Positions 16,423 through 25,127 are shown, numbered from the stretch's first letter. The stretch is 64,000 nucleotides of DNA from DATCYX01 sp963714425 (GCA_963714425.1 CAVQOI010000005.1:62001-126000); one strand, 5' to 3'. The notes: generated from the letters alone by a model not told the origin. A program made the numbers and translations.

Positions 16423-17427
16423 ATGACATCACTCGTGGAAATACGGACGGGTAGCACGGAGCCCTTATATAACATTGGAGTCGTCTCTCGTATGACAGGG
16501 ATATCCATGGCAACCCTGCGAGCCTGGGAGCGGAGATACGATTTTCCAGATTCCAAGCGCACTTTGGGTGGTCACCGGCTTTATACTGAGCAAGATATCT
16601 TGCGTTTGAGGTGGGTCAAAGAAAGAATCGATAAGGGCATGCAAACAGCTCAGTCCATCCGTGCCTTACACCACCAGGAAGAAACCGGTGAATCAATTCT
16701 TACTGAGAGTGCACTTGCCCAAGGGAAACTGCAACGCGAGCAGTATTTCGTTGGATCTGGAAAACTCGAAACTGATGGACACCAACCTTTCTTCGCCAAT
16801 GCGATTGATCGCTTGATAGGCGCCCTAATAAATCGAAAGATCGAAGAGGCAGATGAGGTACTGGCAGATGCATTAGTGCTGTTTCCACCGGAGGCCTTGA
16901 TATTACATTTGATCCGCCCAGTGATGAACGAAATCGGATGTATGTGGGAAAATGGAAAAATTAATGTTTCCACGGAACACCTTGCGACGAATTATTTGAG
17001 GCAACGGATGTTAATGTGGATGGTGAGCGGACCTCCTCCACGAACAAGAAGCTCAATTCTATTGGCTTGCGCCCCGGATGAATGGCACGAAGGTAGCTTG
17101 CTGATCATGGGTGCGTTGTTACGCCGCAGGCAGTGGCCCGTGCTCTACCTTGGCCAGGCGGTGCCGCTCCCGGATCTTGCTGCGTTTGTGGAGGACGCAA
17201 AACCAGCATTGGTTATATTGATCGCCATGACAGAAGAGGCAGCGCAGAATCTCTCGAGCTGGCAGCAATACCTACCGGATACTGCGACAAAAGGCACGCC
17301 AATTGTGTGCTTTGGCGGGTTGGTTTTCGTGGAGAAACCAGAGTGGCGCATGAAGGTGCCGGGGATCTACCTTGGGGATACCTTTGAAGAAGGGATCACC
17401 GCAGTTGAGAAGTTGTTAACCAGCTAG
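16423..17427 (+). CDS. MerR-family regulator with B12-binding domain (CarH/LitR-like)
   Basis: A 334-residue repressor-type protein. A MerR winged helix (about residues 14-75; YNIGVVSRMTGISMATLRAWERRY, then LGGHRLYTEQDI) is followed by a helical cap with W175 and E186-H187 (WENGKINVSTEH, the Wx9EH pattern). The B12-binding Rossmann domain (about 205-334) has EWH at 220-222 as the likely lower-ligand motif and LYLGQAVP. In CarH, adenosylcobalamin holds the dark tetramer on DNA and light releases it. In Thermus CarH, His follows the conserved Trp. Here it is Glu176. The start was chosen for its AGGA box and the promoter just upstream. It is divergent from the operon with the CrtI-like gene. Confidence 0.85.
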   Translation: MTSLVEIRTGSTEPLYNIGVVSRMTGISMATLRAWERRYDFPDSKRTLGGHRLYTEQDILRLRWVKERIDKGMQTAQSIRALHHQEETGESILTESALAQGKLQREQYFVGSGKLETDGHQPFFANAIDRLIGALINRKIEEADEVLADALVLFPPEALILHLIRPVMNEIGCMWENGKINVSTEHLATNYLRQRMLMWMVSGPPPRTRSSILLACAPDEWHEGSLLIMGALLRRRQWPVLYLGQAVPLPDLAAFVEDAKPALVILIAMTEEAAQNLSSWQQYLPDTATKGTPIVCFGGLVFVEKPEWRMKVPGIYLGDTFEEGITAVEKLLTS

Positions 17428-17451
17428 ACGTGGGATTTGATTCTCTCTATC

Positions 17452-17488
17452 AGCAAAGCGCCCCAATATTTAGGGCGCTTTGCTTTTT
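17452..17488 (+). terminator. Intrinsic terminator after the MerR/B12 gene
   Basis: AGCAAAGCGCCC (17452-17463) pairs perfectly with GGGCGCTTTGCT (17473-17484) over a 9-base loop and is followed by TTTTT. It ends the rightward transcript and shields the convergent tRNA-His. Confidence 0.9.
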
Positions 17489-17493
17489 ACAAA

Positions 17494-17569
17494 TGGGGTG
17501 CCTGAGGAGATTTGAACTCCCAACCACCTGATCCACAGTCAGGTGCTCTGCCATTGAGCTACAGGCACC
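17494..17569 (-). tRNA. tRNA-His (GTG)
   Basis: A full cloverleaf on the minus strand. The acceptor stem is GTGCCTG with CAGGCAC, the anticodon stem CCTGA/TCAGG encloses CTGTGGA with anticodon GTG at 17536-17534, and GGTTCAAATCTCC-like T-arm sequence (GGGAGTTCAAATCTCC) follows. The CCA end is encoded. The extra G at position -1 facing C73, which is the identity element of tRNA-His, is also encoded (17569). It lies 19 bases behind the hisS stop on the same strand. Confidence 0.95.
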
Positions 17570-17587
17570 ATGGCACGCCGGATTCTA

Positions 17588-18877
17588 TCATGGAGAGTGG
17601 GGCTTTTCAAGCATCTCTCGCAGGACATTGGGCGCCTCTGTCCTGGGAACAGCACGCTGCTCCCCAGAGTCCAAACTCTTGATCGATACCTCTCCGTTTT
17701 TCTTCTCGTCAGGTCCGAGCACGATTGCAAGGCGGATTCCTACGCGATCAGCGAATTTGAATTGCTTACCAAGCTTACTCGCCTCAGGGTAGCAATTGAC
17801 CTTCAAGCCCGCCCGGCGGAGTTCCGCGGCAAGGGTGAAGGAATCTAGAAGAAACGTGTCGTCAAATACGGTGACCAATACTGGAGCAGGGGGTTTCAAT
17901 AGATCGGCGGGAATACGTTGGTACTGCTCTAAGAGCAGCGAGATAACTACGTCCCCCATAGCGAAGCCGACACTGGGCAATTGATCGCCGCCGACATCCG
18001 CCAGAAGGTTGTCATAGCGCCCGCCGCCTAGGATTGATCGGCGCAGTTCTCCCTGCATGTCTACAGCTTCAAAGACGATGCCGGTGTAATAATCCAGCCC
18101 CCGCACGATATTGGCGTCGAAGCGGACGTACTCCTGGAAGCCCATGGATTTTATAGCGGCGAAAAAACGGATGAGCTCGTTAGATTTGCGCCACAACTCT
18201 GCGTCTGAGAGCATATCTTTTATGCTGCTTAGCTGGCGATCCGTGAGGCCAATGTCTTTGCCGTAAGCTTCCCATTCCAGCGGAGACATCTTGCCGCGCC
18301 GGTCGATCCAACGCAGGACTTCAGGCCGAATTTCAGGAGCTACGCCTTGCGACGACAACTGGGCATCAACAAGGCGACGATCGTTAACCAGCAGGTTGAC
18401 CTCGTCGGGACGGAGACCGACGTCTGCGATAAAGGCGCAGGCGATCGCGACCAGCTCGGCATCAGCCTCGGGTGACTCAACCCCAAACAGGTCGATATTC
18501 CATTGAAAAAATTCCCTAGAGCGGCCCTTCTGGGGGCGCTCATACCGCCAGAAAGGACCAAAAGACCACCAGCGCACTGGGTAAACCAGTTGTTTCTGGC
18601 GCTGGGCGACCATGCGCGCTAATGAAGGCGTCAATTCCGGACGGAGTGTAATTAGGTCGCCACTACGGTCTGGAAAGACGAAGGATTGCTCCTTTACCAG
18701 CTCTTCCCCGGATTTCGCTGCATAGAGCTCAATCAACTCAAGAAAAGGGGCTTCATACTCCTGGTAACCATAAGCTTCGGACACTCTACGCGCAGTGGCA
18801 TACAACCATGTACGGAGCGCCATCTCCTCCGGATAAAAATCGCGCGTGCCTTTGATCGATTGAATAATAGTCTTCAT
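17588..18877 (-). CDS. hisS: Histidyl-tRNA synthetase
   Basis: A class II aminoacyl-tRNA synthetase charging tRNA-His. The 429 residues show motif 1 (YEAPFLELIELY), motif 2 (FVFPDRSGDLITLRPELTPSLAR and WSFGPFWRYERPQKGRSREF), the His-specific RGLDYYTGIVFE, motif 3 (GGGRYDNL, SVGFAMG) and the C-terminal anticodon-binding domain. The gene for its own substrate, tRNA-His, follows directly. Only 34 bases separate its ATG from the divergent exonuclease III gene. Confidence 0.95.
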   Translation of the reverse strand: MKTIIQSIKGTRDFYPEEMALRTWLYATARRVSEAYGYQEYEAPFLELIELYAAKSGEELVKEQSFVFPDRSGDLITLRPELTPSLARMVAQRQKQLVYPVRWWSFGPFWRYERPQKGRSREFFQWNIDLFGVESPEADAELVAIACAFIADVGLRPDEVNLLVNDRRLVDAQLSSQGVAPEIRPEVLRWIDRRGKMSPLEWEAYGKDIGLTDRQLSSIKDMLSDAELWRKSNELIRFFAAIKSMGFQEYVRFDANIVRGLDYYTGIVFEAVDMQGELRRSILGGGRYDNLLADVGGDQLPSVGFAMGDVVISLLLEQYQRIPADLLKPPAPVLVTVFDDTFLLDSFTLAAELRRAGLKVNCYPEASKLGKQFKFADRVGIRLAIVLGPDEKKNGEVSIKSLDSGEQRAVPRTEAPNVLREMLEKPHSP

Positions 18878-18911
18878 AACGAATGGATTTTAGCATAAAA
18901 TAGATGACGTT

Positions 18912-19676
18912 ATGAAGATTATCACATGGAACGTCAATGGACTACGAGCAGTGCTGAAGAAAGGCGCGTTGGCATGGTTGCTTGAGCAAGAGGCAGATGC
19001 GATTTGCCTGCAGGAGATTAAAGCCAGGCCTGAGCAACTGGAGCCGCAAGACCATCAGACTTTTGCGGGATATCACGCATACTGGAACCCCGCAGATCGG
19101 CTTGGATATAGCGGCGTGCTGACGCTCTGCAGGGATGAGCCGAGGGAAGTGACAATGGGGCTGGATCGACTCGAGTTCGATGAGGAAGGCAGGGTGATCT
19201 GCACGCGTCACCCTGGATTTATGCTCTTTAATATCTATTTCCCCAATGGTCAGCGTAGCCAGGAACGAGTGGATTACAAGCTAAAATTCTATGCCCGCCT
19301 ATTAGAAATGTGTGGAGAACTGCACGCTTCCGGCGAGAAGATTGTGCTGTGTGGGGATTTCAATACGGCACACCAGGAAATTGACCTGAAAAACGCAAAG
19401 CAAAATGTAAACACTTCCGGCTTTCTGCCTGAGGAGCGTGCCTGGATCGACCGGTATCTAGAAAATGATTTTGTGGATATCTTCCGCCAGCGCTACCCAG
19501 AGCGAGTCCAATACTCGTGGTGGACTTATATTGGGAAGGCACGCGAGCGCAATACGGGCTGGCGATTGGATTACTTCCTGGTTTCGAACACGCTCGTACC
19601 TGATGTCCAGGACACGATCATCCACGATGAAGTGCTTGGATCAGACCACTGCCCGGTATCGTTATCGATCACTTGA
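18912..19676 (+). CDS. xth: Exodeoxyribonuclease III / AP endonuclease
   Basis: A 254-residue Mg-dependent AP endonuclease of base-excision repair. Signatures are ITWNVNGLRA, CLQEIKA (metal Glu), RLGYSGVLTL, GDFNTAHQEIDL, the Trp-rich YSWWTY, GWRLDYFLVS and SDHCPV (catalytic Asp-His). The divergent hisS is 34 bases away. A TAAAAT box 10 bases before the ATG suggests a very short or absent 5' leader. The last eight bases overlap the end of the convergent DnaQ-like gene. Confidence 0.93.
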   Translation: MKIITWNVNGLRAVLKKGALAWLLEQEADAICLQEIKARPEQLEPQDHQTFAGYHAYWNPADRLGYSGVLTLCRDEPREVTMGLDRLEFDEEGRVICTRHPGFMLFNIYFPNGQRSQERVDYKLKFYARLLEMCGELHASGEKIVLCGDFNTAHQEIDLKNAKQNVNTSGFLPEERAWIDRYLENDFVDIFRQRYPERVQYSWWTYIGKARERNTGWRLDYFLVSNTLVPDVQDTIIHDEVLGSDHCPVSLSIT

Positions 19677-20250
19677 AGCTTGGGTCGTTTGCCATAGAAT
19701 GCAGCACTGCTCTTGCAAGAAGGGTGTCATCGCGGGCGTGATGGGTGTTGGGCAGCGGGATGCGAAAGTGACGACCGGCATCTTCGAGTGAACGCCAGCG
19801 GTAGGAGCCTCGGGTCCGATTCCATTCCCCAGAGTATTGCGCGTATAGCTTCATAATACAAAAAGATGAAAAGCTATGTGGAGCCGTGGTGGGGATGCTG
19901 TAGCGGGCGTGAGTTTGCTGGATTAAGCGCAGATCGAACTCGGCGTTATATATGCCAACCGTGTGTCCAGCGAGTGCCTGCTCGAGCTCGGGCCAGACAT
20001 CCAGCCAGTTGGGCGCGTTTAGAACATGCGCATCGGTAATCCCGTGGATGCGTGTGGCGTCTCGAGGAATTGAGCGCGTAGGCTTTACAAGCAATTCAAA
20101 GACAACGCTGCCGAGATGATCAACCACACAGACCTCAACAATCTCACTGATGCGATCGACCCCCGTGGTTTCGGTGTCCAGATAACAGGGATTATCCGCC
20201 AATCTATCACGAGCGATCTTGATTGCCTCAAGGCGTGGTGAGAGCATCAT
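19669..20250 (-). CDS. DnaQ-like DEDDh 3'-5' exonuclease
   Basis: A 193-residue exonuclease of the epsilon-subunit/RNase T fold. The DEDDh residues are visible: YLDTETTG (Asp, Glu), GIYNAEFDLRLI (Asp) and THHARDDTLL (His, Asp). IHGITDAHV is typical of Pol III epsilon-like domains. It is a free-standing domain without a polymerase or helicase partner. Its ATG overlaps the stop of the YyaL-like gene by four bases, so the two are translationally coupled. Confidence 0.85.
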   Translation of the reverse strand: MMLSPRLEAIKIARDRLADNPCYLDTETTGVDRISEIVEVCVVDHLGSVVFELLVKPTRSIPRDATRIHGITDAHVLNAPNWLDVWPELEQALAGHTVGIYNAEFDLRLIQQTHARYSIPTTAPHSFSSFCIMKLYAQYSGEWNRTRGSYRWRSLEDAGRHFRIPLPNTHHARDDTLLARAVLHSMANDPSFK

Positions 20251-22289
20251 TTCGTTTTGAGCTGAATGCGAAGGTCGAGAGGAGTGGTGACAGGCAGATT
20301 ACACACGAAATTTTGGCAAACGTATGCGGTGGGCAGATCATTTAGCATTGGTCGCTCAAACAGAAGGGGAGGGGAGCCTGGGGGAGCGGGCACAGATGAG
20401 CGGGCAGCAATGAGATGAGGGCGGTAAGTTTCCCACAGCACGCTCTCGAGAGCTACGGTAGCTGGATTGGAATCCGCACCCAGGATGGCAACTTCGTGGA
20501 CAGGCTGGAGAGCAAAATCAAGTGCGCATAGCCAATTTGCGAAAGACGTTGGATAGCGTATTGCCAGCTCTTGAATGGGACGGAGAGCAGCTTCTGCATG
20601 ATCACGCATGTCACTTAGCCCAGAAAAAGCTGCAAGCTGTAAAAGTGCCGTTGCTGCCAGCGAGCTGCCACAGGGCGTGGCATTGTCCTGGAGATCCTTG
20701 GGGCGAGTAAGCAACGGACCGTGATCGTCTCGCGTGTCATAAAAACCACCAGCGGGATCCGAGAAATGTACCAGCATTTCTTCAAGCAGTGCCTTGGCGG
20801 AGTTGTACCAGCTGGGCTTAGGGTCAGTCTGGTAAAGGGCAAGTAACCCAAGCGCCAATGCGGAATGATCTTCTAAGAAGGCGTTATGTTGTGCAGAACC
20901 ACGTCTCCACGAACGCAAGAGTCTATCGTGGGGACGAAGCTGTTCTAAGAGAAATGAAGCATTGCGTATAGCCACCTGGGTGTAGTCTGCACGCTTAAGA
21001 TATCTGCCAGCCTCTGCGAAGGCAATCAATGCCAGGGCATTCCAGGAAGTCAACACCTTATCATCTGTTTGTGGTCGTATCCTCTTTTGACGATAAACAA
21101 GGAGTTTGCTGTGGAGCTGCGAGAGGGTAGTGCTAATCTCGCTTTCAGGGATGCCGAACATGGCGGCAATTTCATTGTCAGTAAGGGCACGCTGGAGTAC
21201 GTTATTTCCTTCGAAATTACCCGAGTCAGAGACCGCATAAACAGCCACTAAGAGCTCTGCATCTTGCGTATCGGACAGTGCTTCCTGGACCTGGTCTGGT
21301 GTCCAGACATAGAATTTGCCTTCCTCGCCTTCTGAATCTGCATCCAGACTACTGTAAAAACCCCCGCCAGCATCAGTTAATTCTCTGAGAATGAAATCCA
21401 AGGTTTCTTCACAGGTGCGGCGATAGCTGTCCTTGCGGGTTAGTAAAAATGCATGTAAATATACTTGAGCAAGCAGGGCGTTGTCGTATAACATTTTTTC
21501 AAAATGAGGTACCAACCATCGATTGTCTGTGCTGTAGCGAGCAAACCCGCCTCCGACGACATCGTACATCCCACCGCGCGACATCGCTCCCAGAGCATGC
21601 TCCGCCATCTCCAATGCAAGCCGATCCCCGAGACTGGCACGGCGCAGCAAGTACTCAATCGCCATGGGTTGGGGGAACTTAGGCGCTGGTCCCCAACCCC
21701 CGTTCTGCCAGTCATAAGACTGTGCTAGGACGAAGGAGGCTTTTTCAAGCGTGTCTACGCCTAGTTCGAGAGATGAACCGGTTATTAACGTGGCTTGCTC
21801 GAGTTTATCGGTAATTTGCTGGCTGGATTTTGCGATCTGCTGACGGTCATTCGTCCAAACCTGTGCTACCGAACTGAGTACTTCGCGGAATGATGGCATG
21901 TTGTAACGGCGGATCGGCGGAAAATATGTACCACCAAAGAATGGTTTGCCATCTGGCGTTAAGAAGACACTGAGCGGCCAGCCACCTTGACCTGTCATCG
22001 AGACGACCGCATTCATATAAATACTATCGATATCCAGCCGCTCCTCTCGATCTACCTTGATGTTGACAAAATGCTGGTTCATGATTGCAGCGATCTCAGG
22101 GTCCTCAAAAGACTCATGCGCCATTACATGGCACCAGTGACAGGCAGCATACCCAATACTAAGGAATATTGGTTTGTCCTCCACGCGAGCTAACTCCAGG
22201 GATTCTTCACTCCATGGATACCAGTCAACTGGGTTTTCTGCGTGTTGTAGGAGATAGGGCGAATTTTCTCGAGCTAGGCGGTTAGACAT
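20247..22289 (-). CDS. YyaL/SPATA20-like thioredoxin-domain protein (DUF255)
   Basis: 680 residues, typical for the family. The N-terminal thioredoxin-like domain starts NRLARENSPYLLQHAENPVDW and contains CHWCHVM, EDPEIAAIMN and the GGWPLSVFLTPDGKPFFGGTYFP stretch. The rest is an (alpha/alpha)6-barrel resembling N-acylglucosamine epimerases (RYSTDNRWLVPHFEKMLYDNALL). The biochemical role of the family is not settled. First gene of the YyaL-exonuclease pair, 41 bases downstream of scpA. Confidence 0.9.
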   Translation of the reverse strand: MSNRLARENSPYLLQHAENPVDWYPWSEESLELARVEDKPIFLSIGYAACHWCHVMAHESFEDPEIAAIMNQHFVNIKVDREERLDIDSIYMNAVVSMTGQGGWPLSVFLTPDGKPFFGGTYFPPIRRYNMPSFREVLSSVAQVWTNDRQQIAKSSQQITDKLEQATLITGSSLELGVDTLEKASFVLAQSYDWQNGGWGPAPKFPQPMAIEYLLRRASLGDRLALEMAEHALGAMSRGGMYDVVGGGFARYSTDNRWLVPHFEKMLYDNALLAQVYLHAFLLTRKDSYRRTCEETLDFILRELTDAGGGFYSSLDADSEGEEGKFYVWTPDQVQEALSDTQDAELLVAVYAVSDSGNFEGNNVLQRALTDNEIAAMFGIPESEISTTLSQLHSKLLVYRQKRIRPQTDDKVLTSWNALALIAFAEAGRYLKRADYTQVAIRNASFLLEQLRPHDRLLRSWRRGSAQHNAFLEDHSALALGLLALYQTDPKPSWYNSAKALLEEMLVHFSDPAGGFYDTRDDHGPLLTRPKDLQDNATPCGSSLAATALLQLAAFSGLSDMRDHAEAALRPIQELAIRYPTSFANWLCALDFALQPVHEVAILGADSNPATVALESVLWETYRPHLIAARSSVPAPPGSPPLLFERPMLNDLPTAYVCQNFVCNLPVTTPLDLRIQLKTK

Positions 22290-22330
22290 CGGATACCTAT
22301 AATCAATTGACCGGGAAAAATATCAGGTTG

Positions 22331-23110
22331 TTACTCGTCAAATTCGAGCTCGAACTCTTGATCCTCATCCCAAGCATTGAGCGTCTCAATATGGATTTCA
22401 CTAAAATTCCTCTCCTGCTGGGCATGGACAATATGCAACTTAATCAGCTCGAGCATCGCCAAAAATGTAACGACAATATCCAGACGAGAGCGCGCACCAT
22501 TTAGGAAAGAATGAAACGTGCCACGCCCTTTCTGACGCAATAATCGCGCGATGAGGCTGATTTTTTGGCGGATCGTCACCGGCGATGGGGTGACAACCGC
22601 ATCTAACGAAGTGCGATCATCGGAACGTGAGAGTATTGTTCCAGCTACTGTTACCAGGTCTTCCAGGCTGATATCGCTTAAGTCAACGGTGGCTTCGATT
22701 TTGGGCGGCGGAGCCAGGCGTAAGTAAGTACCCCAGCTGGTTTCTTGTCGTTCTGAGAGAAAATCGGCAATGAACTTGTAGCGCTTATATTCCCTCAGCT
22801 GCCTGGCGAGAGCATCGCCAACATCCTCCTCGCCTTCCTCACGGATGGGTGGGCGAGGCAGGAGCGCTTCCGATTTGATCTGTAGGAGTTTGGCGGCAAT
22901 GACCAGGAAGGCTGAGACTTCTTCAGCGGAGAGTTCCGGCATCAGGCGCAGGTGAGAAAGGTACTGGTCTGTCACTTGTGCAAGGGCCAGGTGGGTAATA
23001 TCTAACTCCGCCCGCTCAATCAATTGAAGAAGTAAATCCAACGGACCCTGGTATACAGGGGTGGTGATCGAATAGGTTTTACCCGTCCGAGAGGCGAGGT
23101 TTAATTGCAT
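22331..23110 (-). CDS. scpA: Segregation and condensation protein A
   Basis: The kleisin that bridges the SMC heads in the bacterial condensin. The N-terminal YQGPLDLLLQLIERAELDI signature, the central acidic region (RPPIREEGEEDVGDALARQLREYKRYK) and a C-terminal winged helix (VVTFLAMLELIKLHIVHAQQ) are in place. ATG at 23110 is preferred over GTG at 23125 because TATAAT ends exactly six bases before it, which would give a leaderless mRNA. scpB is not adjacent in this window. Confidence 0.9.
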   Translation of the reverse strand: MQLNLASRTGKTYSITTPVYQGPLDLLLQLIERAELDITHLALAQVTDQYLSHLRLMPELSAEEVSAFLVIAAKLLQIKSEALLPRPPIREEGEEDVGDALARQLREYKRYKFIADFLSERQETSWGTYLRLAPPPKIEATVDLSDISLEDLVTVAGTILSRSDDRTSLDAVVTPSPVTIRQKISLIARLLRQKGRGTFHSFLNGARSRLDIVVTFLAMLELIKLHIVHAQQERNFSEIHIETLNAWDEDQEFELEFDE

Positions 23111-23116
23111 AGCAGG

Positions 23117-23122
23117 ATTATA
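23117..23122 (-). promoter_or_regulatory. -10 box giving a probable leaderless scpA transcript
   Basis: Minus-strand TATAAT is followed by CCTGCT and then the ATG of scpA. No Shine-Dalgarno sequence can fit between a start site at this -10 and the ATG. No good -35 is visible. Confidence 0.45.
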
Positions 23123-23216
23123 CACAATGATATACTTGTCGACGATTATGTAACTTTTTTACCATTTTGCGCATCTAAATTAGAAAGAAAAAATTAAAAC
23201 TATTGTTGGAGGATTT

Positions 23217-23567
23217 ATGATCGAAGAACCCGTTCATGTCAGCGACGCTGCTTTTGAAAAAACTGTACTGCAATCATCGATACCGGTAATCGTGGATTTT
23301 TGGGCTCCTTGGTGTGGGCCGTGCAAAATGGTTGCGCCAACTCTAGAGAAGCTGGCAAAGGAGTTTTCCGGAAAGCTATTGGTAACAAAAGTGAATACAG
23401 ATGACAATCCCGAGTGGGCGATGAAATATGGAGTCCAGGGGATTCCGACGATGCTTTTTGTTGCCGGAGGGAAGATTGTACACCGCCAGGTGGGTGCACT
23501 ACCCGAACCTATGTTACGTGATATCGTTATACAATTTATGGATGTTGTCCAGGGCGTGAAAAACTAA
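23217..23567 (+). CDS. trxA: Thioredoxin
   Basis: A 116-residue cytosolic thioredoxin with the WAPWCGPCKM redox site, the buried Asp in IVDFWAPW, VNTDDNPEWAMKYGVQGIPTM with the cis-Pro, and GALP. Preceded by a TTGGAGGATTT ribosome site. It is transcribed alone between divergent scpA and convergent murA. It would supply reduced dithiols, with the reductase elsewhere. Confidence 0.93.
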   Translation: MIEEPVHVSDAAFEKTVLQSSIPVIVDFWAPWCGPCKMVAPTLEKLAKEFSGKLLVTKVNTDDNPEWAMKYGVQGIPTMLFVAGGKIVHRQVGALPEPMLRDIVIQFMDVVQGVKN

Positions 23568-23592
23568 ACGTATGTAAGCACCCCCTAATTCA

Positions 23593-24885
23593 TCACCCTT
23601 CCTTAATCCTCTCAATCCGCGCTCCCAGAGCGCGGAGTTTGTTATCTACACGCTCATAACCGCGGTCGATCTGCCCCACATTGCGGATCACGGAAGTGCC
23701 CTTAGCCGCCAGCGCTGCCAGCAAAAGTGCCATTCCGGCACGGATATCCGGGCTTTCCATACTCTCCCCGTATAATCTGGTTGGACCTTGAACAATACAG
23801 CGGTGCGGATCGCACAGCACAATCTGCGCTCCCATGTTCACCAATTTATCGATGAAGAACATCCGGCTAGGATACATCCAATCATGGAAAAGCACGCTGC
23901 CATTCGATTGGGTGGCGACGACGATGGCAATGCTCATCAAATCGGTGGGGAAGGATGGCCAGGGCATGACGCTAATCTCCGGGATAGCATCTCCCAAGTC
24001 TGGCTCAACAGCCAGCTTTTGCTCAGATGGTACGAGGATATCATCTCCATCGACCTCCCATACCACACCCAATCGACGAAACACGATTGCGATCATATCC
24101 AGGAATGCAGGTGCGGCATGACGAACCCGGATGGTGCCATGGGTGACTACTGCTGCACCGATGAAACTAACGACTTCCAAATAATCTGGCCCAATCGTGA
24201 ATTCGCCTCCATGCAACTTTCTGACCCCCTGGATTTGCAAAGTATTGGATCCAATATTTTCGATCTGAGCCCCTAGTTTATTAAGGAACTGACAAAGCTC
24301 TTGAATGTGAGGTTCTGAAGCAGCATTGCGCAGGACGGTTGTGCCTTCTGCGGTAACCGCAGCCATAATGGCGTTTTCGGTAGCGGTAACGCTGGCCTCA
24401 TCCAGCAGGATATTGGCGCCAACCAGACGGTCAGCGCTGAATTGGAATAGATGCTCGCCACGCGAGTACCGGGCTCGAGCACCCAGGGCGGAAAAGGCGA
24501 GAATATGCGTGTCGACTCGCCTGCGACCGATGATATCGCCGCCTGGGGGTGGCAACTCTAATGCGCCAGACCTGGCGAGCATTGGTCCAGCGAGCAGGAT
24601 TGAGGCGCGGATTTGCCGGCAGAGATCAGGATCCAGGTCAGCAGGTCGCAGGTGTTCAGCATGAATGCGCAAGGTATGCTCATCGATTTCTGAGATTTGA
24701 ACCCCCAGAGATAGAAGCAACGCCCGCATAGCAAGCACGTCCCGGATGTGCGGTACGTTGTGCAAAATGACCGGTTCATCAGTCAATGTGCAAGCAGCCA
24801 GTAATGGTAGAGCTGCATTCTTATTGCCGCTTGGGGTGACGTCTCCGGTTAGTGGGACGCCTCCTTGAATAATCAATTTTTCCAT
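23593..24885 (-). CDS. murA: UDP-N-acetylglucosamine 1-carboxyvinyltransferase
   Basis: MurA performs the first committed step of peptidoglycan synthesis (enolpyruvyl transfer from PEP to UDP-GlcNAc). The 430-residue protein has K22 in GNKNAALP and the closing residues ALGARIERI. The catalytic loop reads PPPGGDIIGRRRVDTH, so the usual Cys115 (E. coli numbering) is Asp117 here, a natural change known in mycobacteria and chlamydiae that blocks alkylation by fosfomycin. The start ATG was chosen 11 codons inside the longest frame because GGAGAATTT precedes it. Confidence 0.93.
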   Translation of the reverse strand: MEKLIIQGGVPLTGDVTPSGNKNAALPLLAACTLTDEPVILHNVPHIRDVLAMRALLLSLGVQISEIDEHTLRIHAEHLRPADLDPDLCRQIRASILLAGPMLARSGALELPPPGGDIIGRRRVDTHILAFSALGARARYSRGEHLFQFSADRLVGANILLDEASVTATENAIMAAVTAEGTTVLRNAASEPHIQELCQFLNKLGAQIENIGSNTLQIQGVRKLHGGEFTIGPDYLEVVSFIGAAVVTHGTIRVRHAAPAFLDMIAIVFRRLGVVWEVDGDDILVPSEQKLAVEPDLGDAIPEISVMPWPSFPTDLMSIAIVVATQSNGSVLFHDWMYPSRMFFIDKLVNMGAQIVLCDPHRCIVQGPTRLYGESMESPDIRAGMALLLAALAAKGTSVIRNVGQIDRGYERVDNKLRALGARIERIKEG

Positions 24886-25027
24886 AAATTCTCCATAATA
24901 GGTGTGAGCACGCTTCAATTGACTGCGACCAATGAACGACGCTCAGCCAGAGTGGTTCGGCATTAAATTCTTCTTTGCGGGTTCCATGTTTCTGGGGAAG
25001 ACACCCTTACGTGGGAGATCATTTCAA

Positions 25028-25051
25028 TACAAAATATTCTAAGTATTTTGT
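25028..25051. other. AT-rich hairpin upstream of the prepilin peptidase gene
   Basis: ACAAAATA pairs with TATTTTGT over seven bases in the 243-base gap between murA and the peptidase gene. It could be an operator or a weak stem. Nothing else apart from a TATAAT box is seen in this gap. Confidence 0.35.
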
Positions 25052-25087
25052 GAGGTCCTGGTCTTTTTTCGAGTGATAAGTCCCTGC

Positions 25088-25093
25088 TATAAT
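25088..25093 (+). promoter_or_regulatory. -10 box upstream of the prepilin peptidase gene
   Basis: A perfect TATAAT lies 34 bases before the preferred ATG (25128). The matching -35 position is weak (TTTTTC). Confidence 0.45.
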
Positions 25094-25127
25094 ACACCAG
25101 AAAGGCTATTTGCAAAAGCAGGATTGG

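Noticed and set aside
23788..24276. 162-residue plus-strand frame under murA
   Set aside because: Antisense to conserved MurA sequence and without start signals.
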